A stretch of DNA of 64,000 nt from positions 28,709 to 92,708 of the forward strand of contig CASEKC010000006.1 of the NCBI GenBank assembly GCA_949288485.1, written 5' to 3'. Positions 40,612 through 50,386 of the stretch are shown here, in pieces. Numbering within the stretch: position 1 is the first letter of the stretch; the number at the start of each line of letters is the position of its first letter. A program made the position numbers and the translations under genes. The notes beneath the pieces are model-generated. The model saw nothing but the letters and a program-made list of their open reading frames with translations. It did no database searches and had not been told where the DNA came from. This DNA is from an uncultured bacterium (GTDB lineage Bacteria > Bacillota_I > Bacilli_A > RFN20 > CAG-826).

Positions 40612-40739
40612 AACGTTATAAATTCTAGCAAATTTTAATATATAAATATATTAAAAGAATGAGTTTATTTTCTATTTTTAACCAACTTGTCACTTTTATT
40701 TTTTTATTTTTTTATTAAATTATTTCATAGATTTTGCTT

Positions 40740-40745
40740 TATAAT
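40740..40745 (+). promoter_or_regulatory. -10 element directly before the 40753 gene
   Basis: TATAAT ends seven bases before the ATG; no Shine-Dalgarno sequence is present. A leaderless transcript is likely. No clear -35. Confidence 0.45.
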
Positions 40746-40752
40746 ATTTAAA

Positions 40753-41694
40753 ATGAAACTTGTTGAATATAAAAAAGATTTATTATCATCGCTTCCTTTA
40801 ATTTCTTTAATTGTAGCGATTGATTTAGTACTAGTTTTACTTGGAACTTTTTTACCTTTTTCAATACTTTTTATAAGTTTAATAATTTCTTTTCCTTCAA
40901 CAGTTTTAGCAGTATTTATTAAAAAAAGATATTATCTTTTATATGTATTTGTTGCTTCAATTCTTTCATTTTTAGTTAGCTTTGGTAATATTTCTTTTAT
41001 TATTTATTATTTTTTACCTTCACTTCTTCTTTCGTTTATTTTTTCTTTAGGATTAATAAATGTTGAAAAAATAAATGAAAGAAAGATTTTAAAAATAGAT
41101 AAATATTTATTAATAATTACTCTTTCTTTTATTAATTTATTTATACAAATAGGATTAATTTATATCGGAATTTATTTATTTAATTATAATTTTATTGAGA
41201 TGTTTTTATCGCTTTTTAACCTTAATAATAATCCTTATTCATCATATTTTATTTATTTAATAATCTTTATATATTCTTTTATAAATATCATGATTTCTTA
41301 TTTCTTTATTAATTTTGAAATTAAAAAATTTGATAAGTCTATAAGCTTTTATACTTCAATATTTAATAAAGAAATATTAAGTGTTTTAATTATTATAAAT
41401 TCAATATTTCTAACGCTTTCTTCATTTTACTTTTTAGCATTTTCTTATACATTTTTACTTGTTTCATTTATTTTATTGATCTTTTTACTTTATGAAGAAA
41501 TAAAAAATAATAATTCTTTTGTTATTTTAGTTTTTTCATCTATTTCTTTAATTATTCCACTCATTTTAATCGCATATTTAAATGAGATAAAACCACTATA
41601 TTCATTCTTATTTTTAAATATTACTCCACTCTTTTCTTCTTTTATTTATCTAATTAAAAGATTAATTATTTATAAGTTTAGAAAAATAAAATAA
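40753..41694 (+). CDS. Polytopic membrane protein, unknown (DUF2232-like architecture)
   Basis: 313 aa from ATG at 40753 (MKLVEYKKDLL); an in-frame start 66 bases upstream would lie before the -10 box. About nine hydrophobic helices, few charged loops and almost no motif. The size and helix pattern recall YybS/DUF2232 proteins, but the sequence alone does not prove it. First of three consecutive membrane-protein genes on this strand. Confidence 0.6.
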   Translation: MKLVEYKKDLLSSLPLISLIVAIDLVLVLLGTFLPFSILFISLIISFPSTVLAVFIKKRYYLLYVFVASILSFLVSFGNISFIIYYFLPSLLLSFIFSLGLINVEKINERKILKIDKYLLIITLSFINLFIQIGLIYIGIYLFNYNFIEMFLSLFNLNNNPYSSYFIYLIIFIYSFINIMISYFFINFEIKKFDKSISFYTSIFNKEILSVLIIINSIFLTLSSFYFLAFSYTFLLVSFILLIFLLYEEIKNNNSFVILVFSSISLIIPLILIAYLNEIKPLYSFLFLNITPLFSSFIYLIKRLIIYKFRKIK

Positions 41695-41707
41695 AATATC
41701 AGTTATT

Positions 41708-42265
41708 ATGAAAAGCTTTTTTAAAACATTTGGACTAGGTTTATTATATTTTATCCTTTTTCCATTTTTAGTAGTTTATTTAATATTGATGGGAATCTAT
41801 CTACTTTTTAAAGATATTTTCTATGTTTTTTTATATAAAAATAAAAAATACAAGAAAAAGATGAAAGATAATGAAGCTAAAGCTCAAGCTATTTTAAATA
41901 AAAATAGATATTATGAAGAAAAAGACGAAGTTAAAAATGATGTAAAAATTGAAGATACTAATCCAAATAACGTTACTTATAACACAACTAATAATATCAT
42001 TATTACAAATATGGATTCTAAAGAAGTTAAGAAAAAACTTGCATCTGATCCTGATTATTTTTTAAAACTTGCTAGAAATAAAGATAACGAAGAAGAAAAT
42101 AATACAAAGTATATCGAATCTAACGATGTAAGCGATGATTTTTTAATCGAAAATAAAGATGAAACTACATTAAATGATGATGATCCAGTTGAGTTAAAAG
42201 ATTCAATTAAAGAAAGTATTAAAGAAGAAAGGGTTGATATGTCTTCTTTATCAAGAGAGGATTAA
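41708..42265 (+). CDS. Membrane protein with acidic cytosolic tail, unknown
   Basis: 185 aa. One long or two close hydrophobic helices (about 6-45), then a Lys-rich stretch (KNKKYKKKMK) and a disordered tail rich in Asn, Asp, Glu and Lys, with TNNIIITNMDSKE in the middle. Thirteen bases after the preceding gene and five before the next, so the three form an operon. No family recognised. Confidence 0.6.
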   Translation: MKSFFKTFGLGLLYFILFPFLVVYLILMGIYLLFKDIFYVFLYKNKKYKKKMKDNEAKAQAILNKNRYYEEKDEVKNDVKIEDTNPNNVTYNTTNNIIITNMDSKEVKKKLASDPDYFLKLARNKDNEEENNTKYIESNDVSDDFLIENKDETTLNDDDPVELKDSIKESIKEERVDMSSLSRED

Positions 42266-42270
42266 AAAAA

Positions 42271-42939
42271 ATGAATAAATTATTATTTTTAAGTAACTTT
42301 TTTACAGAAAACCGGTGGAAAATTCTTCTTGTTATCTTTTTTATAGTTATTTTTGTTTTTGTTCTTATTGGATTAATTGGAGCTTTAATTCGTTTTATTA
42401 TGAGAAAACAAGCTAAAGCTGTCGATAAAGATATGGGAAAATTAATTGTTTCTCGAGTTATTGATAATCCAAAAGATTATAAAGAAATTGCTAATATTAA
42501 AAATATGGACCGCTTTTTTAAAGCAAGTGCCCTCCCTCTTTCACTACTTTTAGTTGCTTTAATCCTTTATTTAATTTATGGATTTACTTTTTCTAGATGG
42601 GCTGACTCACTTTTATCTAGAGAAACAGGAATTGGCTCTTTATTTTATTTATTAGATTTTTCTAGTTTAGAATATATTCCACCTCTTGCTCTAGATTGGG
42701 AAAAAATTGTTTGGCTTACTCCTTCTCCTTTTACTGATGAAAGAATTTTTAATTATTTTATATTCCTTTTTACTTTTAGCGGAGGAATTATTTATTTAAT
42801 CGATGTTCAAGCTTATGTTGCTAGAAAATTTAGAATAAATAAAACAGCTAAAGAAATATTTAGTGCAAATTTAGATAAAATTGATCTTTCTACCTTTTAT
42901 AATGGTCAAATGAAAAATGTTGATGAAAACAATAAATAA
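42271..42939 (+). CDS. Membrane protein, unknown, third of operon
   Basis: 222 aa with four probable helices (about 17-43, 88-108, 115-130 weak, 160-180). The segment FTFSRWADSLLSRETG and WEKIVWLTPSPF between helices looks structured and outside. C-terminus is a charged helix. Not recognised. Confidence 0.6.
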   Translation: MNKLLFLSNFFTENRWKILLVIFFIVIFVFVLIGLIGALIRFIMRKQAKAVDKDMGKLIVSRVIDNPKDYKEIANIKNMDRFFKASALPLSLLLVALILYLIYGFTFSRWADSLLSRETGIGSLFYLLDFSSLEYIPPLALDWEKIVWLTPSPFTDERIFNYFIFLFTFSGGIIYLIDVQAYVARKFRINKTAKEIFSANLDKIDLSTFYNGQMKNVDENNK

Positions 42940-42968
42940 TCTTTATATTTATTCATTTATTTAATTAA

Positions 42969-43997
42969 TTAATCTAAATCTCTAACATAAATTTTTGAAT
43001 ATGTTTCTTCGTTTTCGTTTTTAGCCATACTTAAAAATTTGAAATTATTTTTTTCATAAAATGAAGATAAATCAGTTAATAAATATATCTTTTTTAATCC
43101 TAAAATTTTTAATTCTCCACAAACATAATTAATTAAATTTTTAGCAATGCCTTTATTTCGATAATTTTCATTAATATATATTGCACATAAATTAGGAAAT
43201 AAATCTTTTCTATTATGAAAATCATTTTTTATAACACCAATTCCACCAATTATTTCGTTATTATTATCTTTTGTATTTATTACTATATACCATCTTGGAT
43301 ATAAAGATTTTTCATTATTTTTAATAAATTCTTCAATACTTTCTAAATAAATACTAGATGGTATTCCCCATTTAGAAGAATAATATTTACTAGCTATTTC
43401 TTTAAAAGATGATTTATCTTTTAAAGAAATGATTTTTAAAGATTGATCAATTATATTAAGTGATAAAATAGCATCAATTTTATCTTTATAAATAGAAATA
43501 GCTTCTTTTTCGATATTTTTAACAAACTCATCTTTAGCATCACAATATGCTTCGATATCATAAGGATATTTTTTAGCTAATTCTTCTTTTAAGGAACTAT
43601 ATAAATCTCTTATATTTTTATTATCATTTAAATAATATTTAAATGCTAAATGTCTTAATAAATTATATTTATCATATTTATCAAAAATATGAATTTGATG
43701 AGTTCTTTCATCTCCTCCTTTTCTCAAATATCTTCTTCCTTTAATATTAAATTCACCTAAATATTCATATCCTCCTTTAATAAATTCATCCTTTTTTAAA
43801 TCTACTTCTTTTAAAGAAGTTACACTTACCATAATATCAATTATAGGTTTAGCTTTAATATCTTTAATTGATGTTGAACCAATATGAAAAATATTTACTA
43901 AATTATCTTTTAATATATTTTTAATTATTTTTTCTTCTTTTTTATATAAAGAATTATATTCTTCATTATATTCTTTAACTACGATATGTTGACTCAT
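42969..43997 (-). CDS. GrpB-family nucleotidyltransferase-like protein fused to GNAT acetyltransferase
   Basis: 342 aa. Residues 1-165 are a GrpB/UPF0157 domain: FHIGSTSIKDIKAKPIIDIMV (nucleotidyltransferase-like GS and D-x-D), YLRKGGDERTHQIHIF and LLRHLAFKYYL. Residues about 195-342 are a GNAT domain with acetyl-CoA loop NENYRNKGIAKNLI and the end SFYEKNNFKFL. Such bifunctional proteins exist in Firmicutes; substrates are unknown. Single gene, opposite to the membrane operon. Confidence 0.85.
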   Translation of the reverse strand: MSQHIVVKEYNEEYNSLYKKEEKIIKNILKDNLVNIFHIGSTSIKDIKAKPIIDIMVSVTSLKEVDLKKDEFIKGGYEYLGEFNIKGRRYLRKGGDERTHQIHIFDKYDKYNLLRHLAFKYYLNDNKNIRDLYSSLKEELAKKYPYDIEAYCDAKDEFVKNIEKEAISIYKDKIDAILSLNIIDQSLKIISLKDKSSFKEIASKYYSSKWGIPSSIYLESIEEFIKNNEKSLYPRWYIVINTKDNNNEIIGGIGVIKNDFHNRKDLFPNLCAIYINENYRNKGIAKNLINYVCGELKILGLKKIYLLTDLSSFYEKNNFKFLSMAKNENEETYSKIYVRDLD

Positions 43998-44029
43998 ATT
44001 TTTATTTCCTTTTTTATATATAAATAATA

Positions 44030-44080
44030 AAATATCCGCATTTAATTTTTATATAAATAAATGCGTATATTAATTGTTTT
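44030..44080 (-). terminator. Weak terminator of the asnS operon
   Basis: Minus strand CGCATTTA and TAAATGCG separated by an AT loop, followed by GATATTTT. Stem is short. Confidence 0.45.
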
Positions 44081-44097
44081 TTTAATAATTTATTAGA

Positions 44098-44316
44098 TTA
44101 ATTACCAATAAATGTCATTACAACAAGATAAATTATATATGCAAAAAGAAGGAAAGAAAGAATAGAAAAAGTTATAACGATTGTTCTATTTTTCTTATAA
44201 TTTATAGATTTTTCTTCTTTAATCGTTTCAATTTCAACAGTTTTAGATGTTGTTCTTACTTTAGGTTTTAAAGCTTTTTCATCTTCTTCGATAAAATTTT
44301 CTTTCTTTTTAGCCAT
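44098..44316 (-). CDS. Small single-pass membrane protein, unknown
   Basis: 72 aa: an N-terminal Lys/Glu-rich cytosolic part and one helix (TIVITFSILSFLLFAYIIYL, about 46-68). Begins three bases after asnS, so it is in that operon. No family recognised. Confidence 0.6.
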   Translation of the reverse strand: MAKKKENFIEEDEKALKPKVRTTSKTVEIETIKEEKSINYKKNRTIVITFSILSFLLFAYIIYLVVMTFIGN

Positions 44317-44319
44317 ATA

Positions 44320-45699
44320 TTAATATTTTAATCCTCCTGGAGTTCTTGGATAAGGTTGAACATCACGAATATTACTTAAACCTGTTAAATACATAAGTAA
44401 TCTATCAAAACCTAAACCAAATCCACTATGGATACATCCTCCATATTTTCTTAAAGATAAATACCAGTTTAACATTTCAGTATTACCTTGTTTATCCATT
44501 CTTTCTTTTAATAAATCAAAATTATCTTCTCTTTGTGATCCTCCACAAATTTCACCAACTCCTGGAACAAGTAAATCACAAGCAGCGACAGTTTTTCCAT
44601 CTTTATTAAGTTTCATATAGAAAGATTTAATTTCTTTTGGGTAATCAATTAAGAAAACTGGTCCTTTAACAATTTCTTCAGTGATATATCTTTCATGTTC
44701 ACTTTGAAGATCCATTCCCCAATAAATATCATTATATTCGAATTTATGACCTTCTTCTTTTGCTTTCTTTAAAAGTTCGATAGCTTCAGTATAAGTCATT
44801 CTTTTAAATGATGAATTTAAAATATGATTCATTTTATCAATGACTCCTTTTTCAATCATTGTATTGAAAAAGTTCATTTCATCAGGGCAATTAGTTAAAA
44901 CATAATTAATAATATATTTTAAGAAATCTTCCATTAAATTCATATCATCTTCTAAATCAGCAAAAGCAATTTCTGGTTCAATCATCCAGAATTCACTAGC
45001 ATGACGAGAAGTATTAGAATGTTCAGCTCTAAATGTTGGACCAAAGGTATAGACATCTCTAAAAGCTAAAGCAAATGGCTCAACATGTAATTGACCAGAA
45101 ACTGTTAAACATGCATTAGCATTAAAAAATTCAGTTGGTTTTTTTAAGTCTTCAACAACTTTAAAGCATTGACCTGCTCCTTCAGCATCATTTCCAGTAA
45201 TAATTGGAGTATGAATATACATAAATCCTCTTTGTTGGAAGAATTCATGAATTGCAAAAGCAAGTTTATTTCTAACCCTAAATAAAGCGTTAAAAGTATT
45301 TGCTCTTGGTCTTAAATATGCAATATCTCTTAAAAATTCAAATGAATGTCTCTTTTTTTGTAAAGGATAATCATCACTAACATCACCTAAAACACTAGCT
45401 TCATCAATTAAAATTTCAAATGGTTGTTTATTTTCTGGAGTTAATTTAACTTTCCCTTTAACAAAAATAGCTGCAGCATATTTAAAATGAGAGATTTCAT
45501 CATAATTTTTAGTTTCATTTGTATAAACAAGTTGAATATTTTTAAAACAACTTCCATCGTTAAATTCAATAAAACCGACTGAACCATTATCTCTATTTCC
45601 TCTAATCCAGCCTTCTAAAGTTACTTCACTACCGTCTTTAAGCTCATTGCTTGCAAGTTTAACAAATAAATCATGAGCTACGTCCATCGTTCTTTCCAT
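44320..45699 (-). CDS. asnS: Asparaginyl-tRNA synthetase
   Basis: 459 aa class IIb enzyme. OB-fold anticodon domain ([20 protein letters not shown]), motif 1 near [17 protein letters not shown], motif 2 [22 protein letters not shown] region (AEHSNTSRH) and motif 3 [15 protein letters not shown]. The His/Asn-specific EFWMIEPE and [12 protein letters not shown] end separate it from AspRS. Having AsnRS makes the GatCAB Asn route unnecessary. GAAGG lies before the ATG. Confidence 0.97.
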   Translation of the reverse strand: MERTMDVAHDLFVKLASNELKDGSEVTLEGWIRGNRDNGSVGFIEFNDGSCFKNIQLVYTNETKNYDEISHFKYAAAIFVKGKVKLTPENKQPFEILIDEASVLGDVSDDYPLQKKRHSFEFLRDIAYLRPRANTFNALFRVRNKLAFAIHEFFQQRGFMYIHTPIITGNDAEGAGQCFKVVEDLKKPTEFFNANACLTVSGQLHVEPFALAFRDVYTFGPTFRAEHSNTSRHASEFWMIEPEIAFADLEDDMNLMEDFLKYIINYVLTNCPDEMNFFNTMIEKGVIDKMNHILNSSFKRMTYTEAIELLKKAKEEGHKFEYNDIYWGMDLQSEHERYITEEIVKGPVFLIDYPKEIKSFYMKLNKDGKTVAACDLLVPGVGEICGGSQREDNFDLLKERMDKQGNTEMLNWYLSLRKYGGCIHSGFGLGFDRLLMYLTGLSNIRDVQPYPRTPGGLKY

Positions 45700-45750
45700 A
45701 ATTTAATACCTTCTTTCCTAAAATCTTAATAATTATAACATAATTATTAA

Positions 45751-46764
45751 TTAAAACTTATCAAAATCCTCTATTTTCCAAGATGGATCAACTCCAATTG
45801 AAAGTGGAGCAAATAATTTTTTATCGTAAAGATAATTTCCAACCATTGCAATCATCGCCGCATTATCAGTTGTACACCAAAGGGGTGGAATAATTACTTT
45901 TATATCACTATTTTCAAATGTTTTAGTAATTTCACTTCTTAAATATGAATTAGCACTAACTCCACCTGCTAAAACAATTTCTTTAATTTCATATCTTTCA
46001 GTTGCTCTTTTTACTCTTTCAATAACTTCTTTTACTGCAATATCTTGGAAAGATTTTGCCATATCAGCAACTCTTATTTCATTACCGTTTTGTTCTTCTT
46101 TATGAATTAAATTTATAACTGCAGTTTTTAATCCAGAGTAAGAAAAATCAAGAGAATTATCGTGTAAAGGAGTAGGAAGTTTATAAGTGTGTTCACCTTC
46201 TTTTGCAAGTTTATCAATAGCAACTCCTCCTGGATAAGGAAGTCCTAAAACACGAGCAACTTTATCATAACTTTCACCAATTGCATCATCTTTTGTTTCT
46301 CCAATAATTTCAAAATCAAGATGATCTTTCATATAAACAAGTTCAGTATTCCCACCGCTAACTACAACAGCTAAAAGTGGAAATTTTAGTTTTTCAACAT
46401 ATTCATTAGCATAAATATGACCAGCTAAATGGTGAACTGGAATTAAAGGAATATTATAAATCAACGAAAGAGTTTTAGCAGCTTGTAAACCAACATGTAA
46501 TGCACCAATTAATCCTGGACCACGTGTAAAAGCAATAGCACTAACATCTTCTAATTTTGTTTCACTCTTTTTTAAAGCTTCATCTAAAACTGCACCGATA
46601 TTTTCTAAATGTAATCTTGAAGCAATTTCTGGCATAACTCCACCATATTTTTGATGTACTTCAATTTGAGAAGAGATTACATTTGCTTTCAATTCGCCAT
46701 TTTTTAAAATAGCAACGGCTGTTTCATCACAGCTCGATTCAATCGCTAAAATAATTCTATCCAT
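45751..46764 (-). CDS. tsaD: tRNA t6A threonylcarbamoyltransferase TsaD
   Basis: 337 aa. Kae1/TsaD family: AIESSCDETAVA start, the metal ligands in PVHHLAGHIYA (about 108-118), VVSGGNTELVY, DYSYSGLKTAV-type FSYSGLKTAV and LAGGVSANSYLR, with the final Asp in CTTDNAAMIA. Makes t6A37 together with TsaB and TsaE found just upstream in the same operon. Confidence 0.98.
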   Translation of the reverse strand: MDRIILAIESSCDETAVAILKNGELKANVISSQIEVHQKYGGVMPEIASRLHLENIGAVLDEALKKSETKLEDVSAIAFTRGPGLIGALHVGLQAAKTLSLIYNIPLIPVHHLAGHIYANEYVEKLKFPLLAVVVSGGNTELVYMKDHLDFEIIGETKDDAIGESYDKVARVLGLPYPGGVAIDKLAKEGEHTYKLPTPLHDNSLDFSYSGLKTAVINLIHKEEQNGNEIRVADMAKSFQDIAVKEVIERVKRATERYEIKEIVLAGGVSANSYLRSEITKTFENSDIKVIIPPLWCTTDNAAMIAMVGNYLYDKKLFAPLSIGVDPSWKIEDFDKF

Positions 46765-46766
46765 AA

Positions 46767-47210
46767 TTAATAAATTCCTCTAACCATATAAATGGCATCT
46801 TCACCATTTTTATAATATTTTTCTTTTACAACAATTCTTTCAAATTTTAAAGATTCATATAATTTTATTGCAAAAATATTCGATTTTCTTACTTCTAACG
46901 TTAAATATAAAACTTCACCATTTTTTATTAAATTTTCGATAACTTTTGATAAAAGAGCTTTTGCATAACCTTTATTTCTAGCACTTTCTTTTGTAACAAT
47001 TTTGAAAATTGTTGAAGAATCAAACGTTATCCAATAATCAATATATGAAACAATTTCACCATTATCATCTTTTAAAATCATGAATTTAGCTACAGGATTT
47101 TCATTAAATTCATATTTTAATTCTTCTAAACTCATTACTTCGTTAGTTGAAGTTTTTTCTACTTCATAAATTGAGTTAAAATCTTCTTTTTTTGCTTCTA
47201 GAATTTCCAT
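46767..47210 (-). CDS. rimI: GNAT acetyltransferase, RimI-like
   Basis: 147 aa. Acetyl-CoA site ESARNKGYAKALLSKVI, strand LTLEVRKSNIFAIKLYESLKF and ending VVKEKYYKNGEDAIYMV match RimI, which acetylates ribosomal protein S18. Position between tsaB and tsaD is the usual one for rimI. Confidence 0.92.
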   Translation of the reverse strand: MEILEAKKEDFNSIYEVEKTSTNEVMSLEELKYEFNENPVAKFMILKDDNGEIVSYIDYWITFDSSTIFKIVTKESARNKGYAKALLSKVIENLIKNGEVLYLTLEVRKSNIFAIKLYESLKFERIVVKEKYYKNGEDAIYMVRGIY

Positions 47211-47211
47211 T

Positions 47212-47796
47212 TTAATCCTTTAAATAGATTGCTTTTAAAGTCAAAATATTTTCGACTTTACTATTTTCGTTTCTTAAAAATAACATATTATTTAAAATGT
47301 CACTTTCTTTTTCTTCTAAATTTAAATAACTAACTTCACCCATAACTTCGTATTCTGGATGTTCTTCGATATATTTTTTTACTTCTTCATTAGTTAAAAC
47401 TTGGTCATTCATTAAAATTTCGTTGTTATTATAAACTCCAATATATGAACGAGCACTTCTAGCATTCATTAAACAAATTGAAGGTTTATCTTTTTTCATT
47501 AACATTTGAAGCGAAGAAACAGCAAAAACCGGAATATTTAAAGCATAACCATAAATTTTAGCGATAGTTAAGGCAATTCTAACTCCAGTATATGAACCAG
47601 GTCCTTTACTAACAACAATTTCTCCAACACTTTTTGGATCAATATTATTTCTTTTTAAAATCTTTTCGATTTCTAAAATCATAAATTCACTTTGTTTTTG
47701 CCGTGCTTTATAAATAGTTTTATCAATAACTTTATTATCTTTAGCAAGTCCAACAACTAAAAGTGTATTTGATGAATCTAAAAGCAAAGTAATCAT
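47212..47796 (-). CDS. tsaB: t6A biosynthesis protein TsaB
   Basis: 194 aa inactive TsaD paralogue that scaffolds the t6A complex. Start ITLLLDSSNTLLVVGL, then VVSKGPGSYTGVRIALTIAK. The ATG overlaps the tsaE stop by four bases (ATGA). Confidence 0.96.
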   Translation of the reverse strand: MITLLLDSSNTLLVVGLAKDNKVIDKTIYKARQKQSEFMILEIEKILKRNNIDPKSVGEIVVSKGPGSYTGVRIALTIAKIYGYALNIPVFAVSSLQMLMKKDKPSICLMNARSARSYIGVYNNNEILMNDQVLTNEEVKKYIEEHPEYEVMGEVSYLNLEEKESDILNNMLFLRNENSKVENILTLKAIYLKD

Positions 47797-48272
47797 AGAC
47801 TATAAACCTCGTTTAATTCTTTAAAAAGTGAGTTAAATCTTTCGTTTTTACTAGAAATATTAAATTCACGTTCATTATTTTCATTAATGGTTATTACAAT
47901 ATCAAGTACGTCATTGAAGTTTAAAAATTCTTCAATAAATTTAGGCCATTCAATAATTGCAACTCCATCTCCTTCAATTACTTCTTCTAAACCAATATTT
48001 TTGTTTTCACGTGGGATGTCTTCTAAGCGATAAGCATCGATATGATATAAAGGAATCGAAGAAGAAAAATAACATTTTAAAATATTAAAGGTTGGAGAAT
48101 TAATTTCTTCTTTAACACCTAAAGTTTTACCTATTCCTTTAGTTAAAGTAGTTTTTCCAGCTCCTAAATCACCGCTTAAAGTAATAATTTCACCAATAAA
48201 AGCATTTTTAGCAATTATTTCTCCTAACTTATATGTTTCTTCTTTATTTTTACTTACTATTTTTATTTCCAT
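47793..48272 (-). CDS. tsaE: t6A biosynthesis ATPase TsaE
   Basis: 159 aa P-loop protein. Walker A LSGDLGAGKTTLTKGIG (about 34-50), INSPTFNIL, LYHIDAYRLED and VAIIEWPK in family order. Works with TsaB and TsaD. Confidence 0.97.
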   Translation of the reverse strand: MEIKIVSKNKEETYKLGEIIAKNAFIGEIITLSGDLGAGKTTLTKGIGKTLGVKEEINSPTFNILKCYFSSSIPLYHIDAYRLEDIPRENKNIGLEEVIEGDGVAIIEWPKFIEEFLNFNDVLDIVITINENNEREFNISSKNERFNSLFKELNEVYSL

Positions 48273-48276
48273 AATT

Positions 48277-48816
48277 TCATTTACTTTTTAACCCTTCTTC
48301 ATTTTTATATCGTTCATAAAATTCGCTTATCTTTTCATCAACAAAAGGAAATTCATTATCTTTCATCATATTTTTTATTTTATTGATGTTATATTTTAAA
48401 ATTGTATCAATATCTTCTCCATATTGATATTTTTCTCGATGATAAGCGTATTCTTTTACATCAATAATTCTAATATTATGATTTGGATATAATTTCATAT
48501 CCAAATCATAATCAATATATTTTATATATCCTTTATCTTTTATATATGGTGATGCTAAATTTACATAATAAGTAATTCCACTTTTTTTAAACATTGCAAT
48601 TACATTCATCCATATATCTTTAAAAAAGATCATCACAGCAGGTTCTTTTGTATACCAAACTCTAAAATTATGTTCGATAACTTTAGTTTTTGTTGAACAT
48701 ACTGCAATATATTTATCATTTTCTTCAACAACATAAACATGATCCCAAATACGATGCATTCTTCCATCATGTTTATATCCTTGAACTTCAATCCATCTTT
48801 TTTCTAAGCTATCCAT
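48277..48816 (-). CDS. DUF402 nucleoside tri/diphosphate phosphatase (NtdP-like)
   Basis: 179 aa. FMN-binding-split-barrel-like DUF402 family, as Staphylococcus NtdP and Bacillus YgaC: YTKEPAVMIFFKDIWMNVIAM, YYVNLASPYI, IKYIDYDLDMKLYPN and VKEYAYHREKYQYG. Predicted to hydrolyse nucleoside di- and triphosphates. First gene of the t6A operon, four bases before tsaE. Confidence 0.88.
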   Translation of the reverse strand: MDSLEKRWIEVQGYKHDGRMHRIWDHVYVVEENDKYIAVCSTKTKVIEHNFRVWYTKEPAVMIFFKDIWMNVIAMFKKSGITYYVNLASPYIKDKGYIKYIDYDLDMKLYPNHNIRIIDVKEYAYHREKYQYGEDIDTILKYNINKIKNMMKDNEFPFVDEKISEFYERYKNEEGLKSK

Positions 48817-48863
48817 ATTTTTATTTCCTCCTTTTAAAATAAAGATAAAATAAAAATATTGTG

Positions 48864-49919
48864 TTATTTGATAGCTTCTCTAATTTCAATAACTTTTTCT
48901 AAATCAGCTTTACTTTTTGCAATATTTTTTAAATTTAATGATTCTTTTGTTGGAACATTAATAAAATCATCAGCATAATCAATACCAACAAAAAGTTTTC
49001 CATTATTAAGTGAAACAATTACATCAATAATTGTTTTATCAATTTTAAATTTTTTAATAATACTTAAAACTTTATTATTTAATACTTCTTTTACTCTTTC
49101 ATCGTTAACATAAAAAGTATATTTATCATTTCCATCGACTAATTTTAATCCGTCAAGATCATCAACTGGATAAGAATATTCTTTTCCTTTAAGTTGGAAT
49201 AAACCTCTTAAATTTAAATCGACTCCTTCAAGATCAAAAACATACATTCTTCCTAAAAAGCGTGGTTGTGGTCTATTTTTAACTAAAATTGATGCAGCAC
49301 AATCAAAAACTGTAAACGGTTTATTGTTAACTAAACCACTTGAAACATTAATAGATTTAAATGCTTTAATATTTAAAAATATCTTTGATTCATCAAAAAT
49401 TGCTCTTTGATCGCCAGTAATTGAAAAAGTTAAATCTTTAAATCTATCACCAGCATAAATTTCTTTATTTGTTTCACCTAAAACAAATTGAACATATTCA
49501 TTTCCAACTTTATCAAGTCTTTTTCTTTGATATCTTGAAAAAATAAATGAACCAACTAAAAGAGCAATTGCGCAACATAAAACAACAATTGTTATCCAAC
49601 TTTGGCCTTCTTGATTACCTAATGTAAGAGCAAGAACTAAAGCTAAAACTAAGACAATAAGTAAAACTGCGGTAACAACATAGTTCCACATTTTTAACTT
49701 TTTACCAAATTTATTAAATTCTTCTCTTTTTTCATCAATTCTTTTAGCTAAATCTTTTTCGCTTTCTTCAACATTTAAGACTTCTTCATTAGATTCAACT
49801 TCTTCAGGATTAAAAACTTTTCCTTCTTCAGAAACAGCTTCTTCGCCCTCTTTTTTAAGAGCGTTTTCTTCTACTTGAGGCACTACTACGGCCTTTTTTT
49901 CTTCCTTTTTAAAACCCAT
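48864..49919 (-). CDS. Membrane protein, DUF3137-like
   Basis: 351 aa. An acidic, low-complexity N-terminus (about 1-70), two adjacent helices (about 79-100 and 104-126), then a soluble domain with NNKPFTVFDCAASILVKNRPQ, LGRMYVFDLEG and LFVGIDYADDF. The two-helix plus soluble layout and the end with NNGKLFVGID resemble DUF3137 proteins. Role unknown. Confidence 0.65.
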   Translation of the reverse strand: MGFKKEEKKAVVVPQVEENALKKEGEEAVSEEGKVFNPEEVESNEEVLNVEESEKDLAKRIDEKREEFNKFGKKLKMWNYVVTAVLLIVLVLALVLALTLGNQEGQSWITIVVLCCAIALLVGSFIFSRYQRKRLDKVGNEYVQFVLGETNKEIYAGDRFKDLTFSITGDQRAIFDESKIFLNIKAFKSINVSSGLVNNKPFTVFDCAASILVKNRPQPRFLGRMYVFDLEGVDLNLRGLFQLKGKEYSYPVDDLDGLKLVDGNDKYTFYVNDERVKEVLNNKVLSIIKKFKIDKTIIDVIVSLNNGKLFVGIDYADDFINVPTKESLNLKNIAKSKADLEKVIEIREAIK

Positions 49920-50386
49920 AATTAATAATCTCCTAACAAAAATTCATTTATTATTATAAATGAATTAAAAATTAGTTAAAATTAAATTTACCTATTAAGT
50001 AATTAGAAAGATATTCGAATTATAAAAATATAAATAAAATTAAAATAAATATTTTCACGTGATAATAAAATAGAGTGATGTTTATCGCTCTATTTTATTT
50101 TAATTATTCATATTATGAATCAAATAAATATCTATATACTCCATTAGTAATTTTAATGAGTTTTTTGTAATTTCTTTTCTAAATTATCTTTCCTTTATAT
50201 ATAGCAATGATGCTACTAGAAAATTTAGTTGAAAAAATACAATGGTAGATATAAATATATTTTTTATCTTTTACAAATTTATCAAAAAAAGAATAAATTT
50301 TAACTTAAACTGAAAAATTAAAGAGGGTAAATATCTTTAAATAATATTTGTTAAAAACTTAAAAGTTTTGAAATAAAAAAGTATTT
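49920..50386. other. Gap without supported gene
   Basis: 467 bases, very AT-rich. It holds the terminator at 50064-50098. A 24-codon frame on the minus strand near 50120-50190 (RNYKKLIKITNGVYRYLF) lacks a start codon and was not called. Confidence 0.5.
50064..50098. terminator. Stem-loop terminator in the 49.9-50.4 kb gap
   Basis: AATAAAATAGAGTGAT pairs with ATCGCTCTATTTTATT with one G-T, T-rich on both flanks. It is 290 bases after the end of the repeat-protein gene and could end that transcript. Confidence 0.6.

Noticed and set aside
50110..50210. Second small gene related to the 46-aa ORF (RNYKKLIKITNG...)
   Set aside because: It shares AAAAAACTCATTAA with that ORF but has no start codon and a stop right before it; too short to separate from chance.
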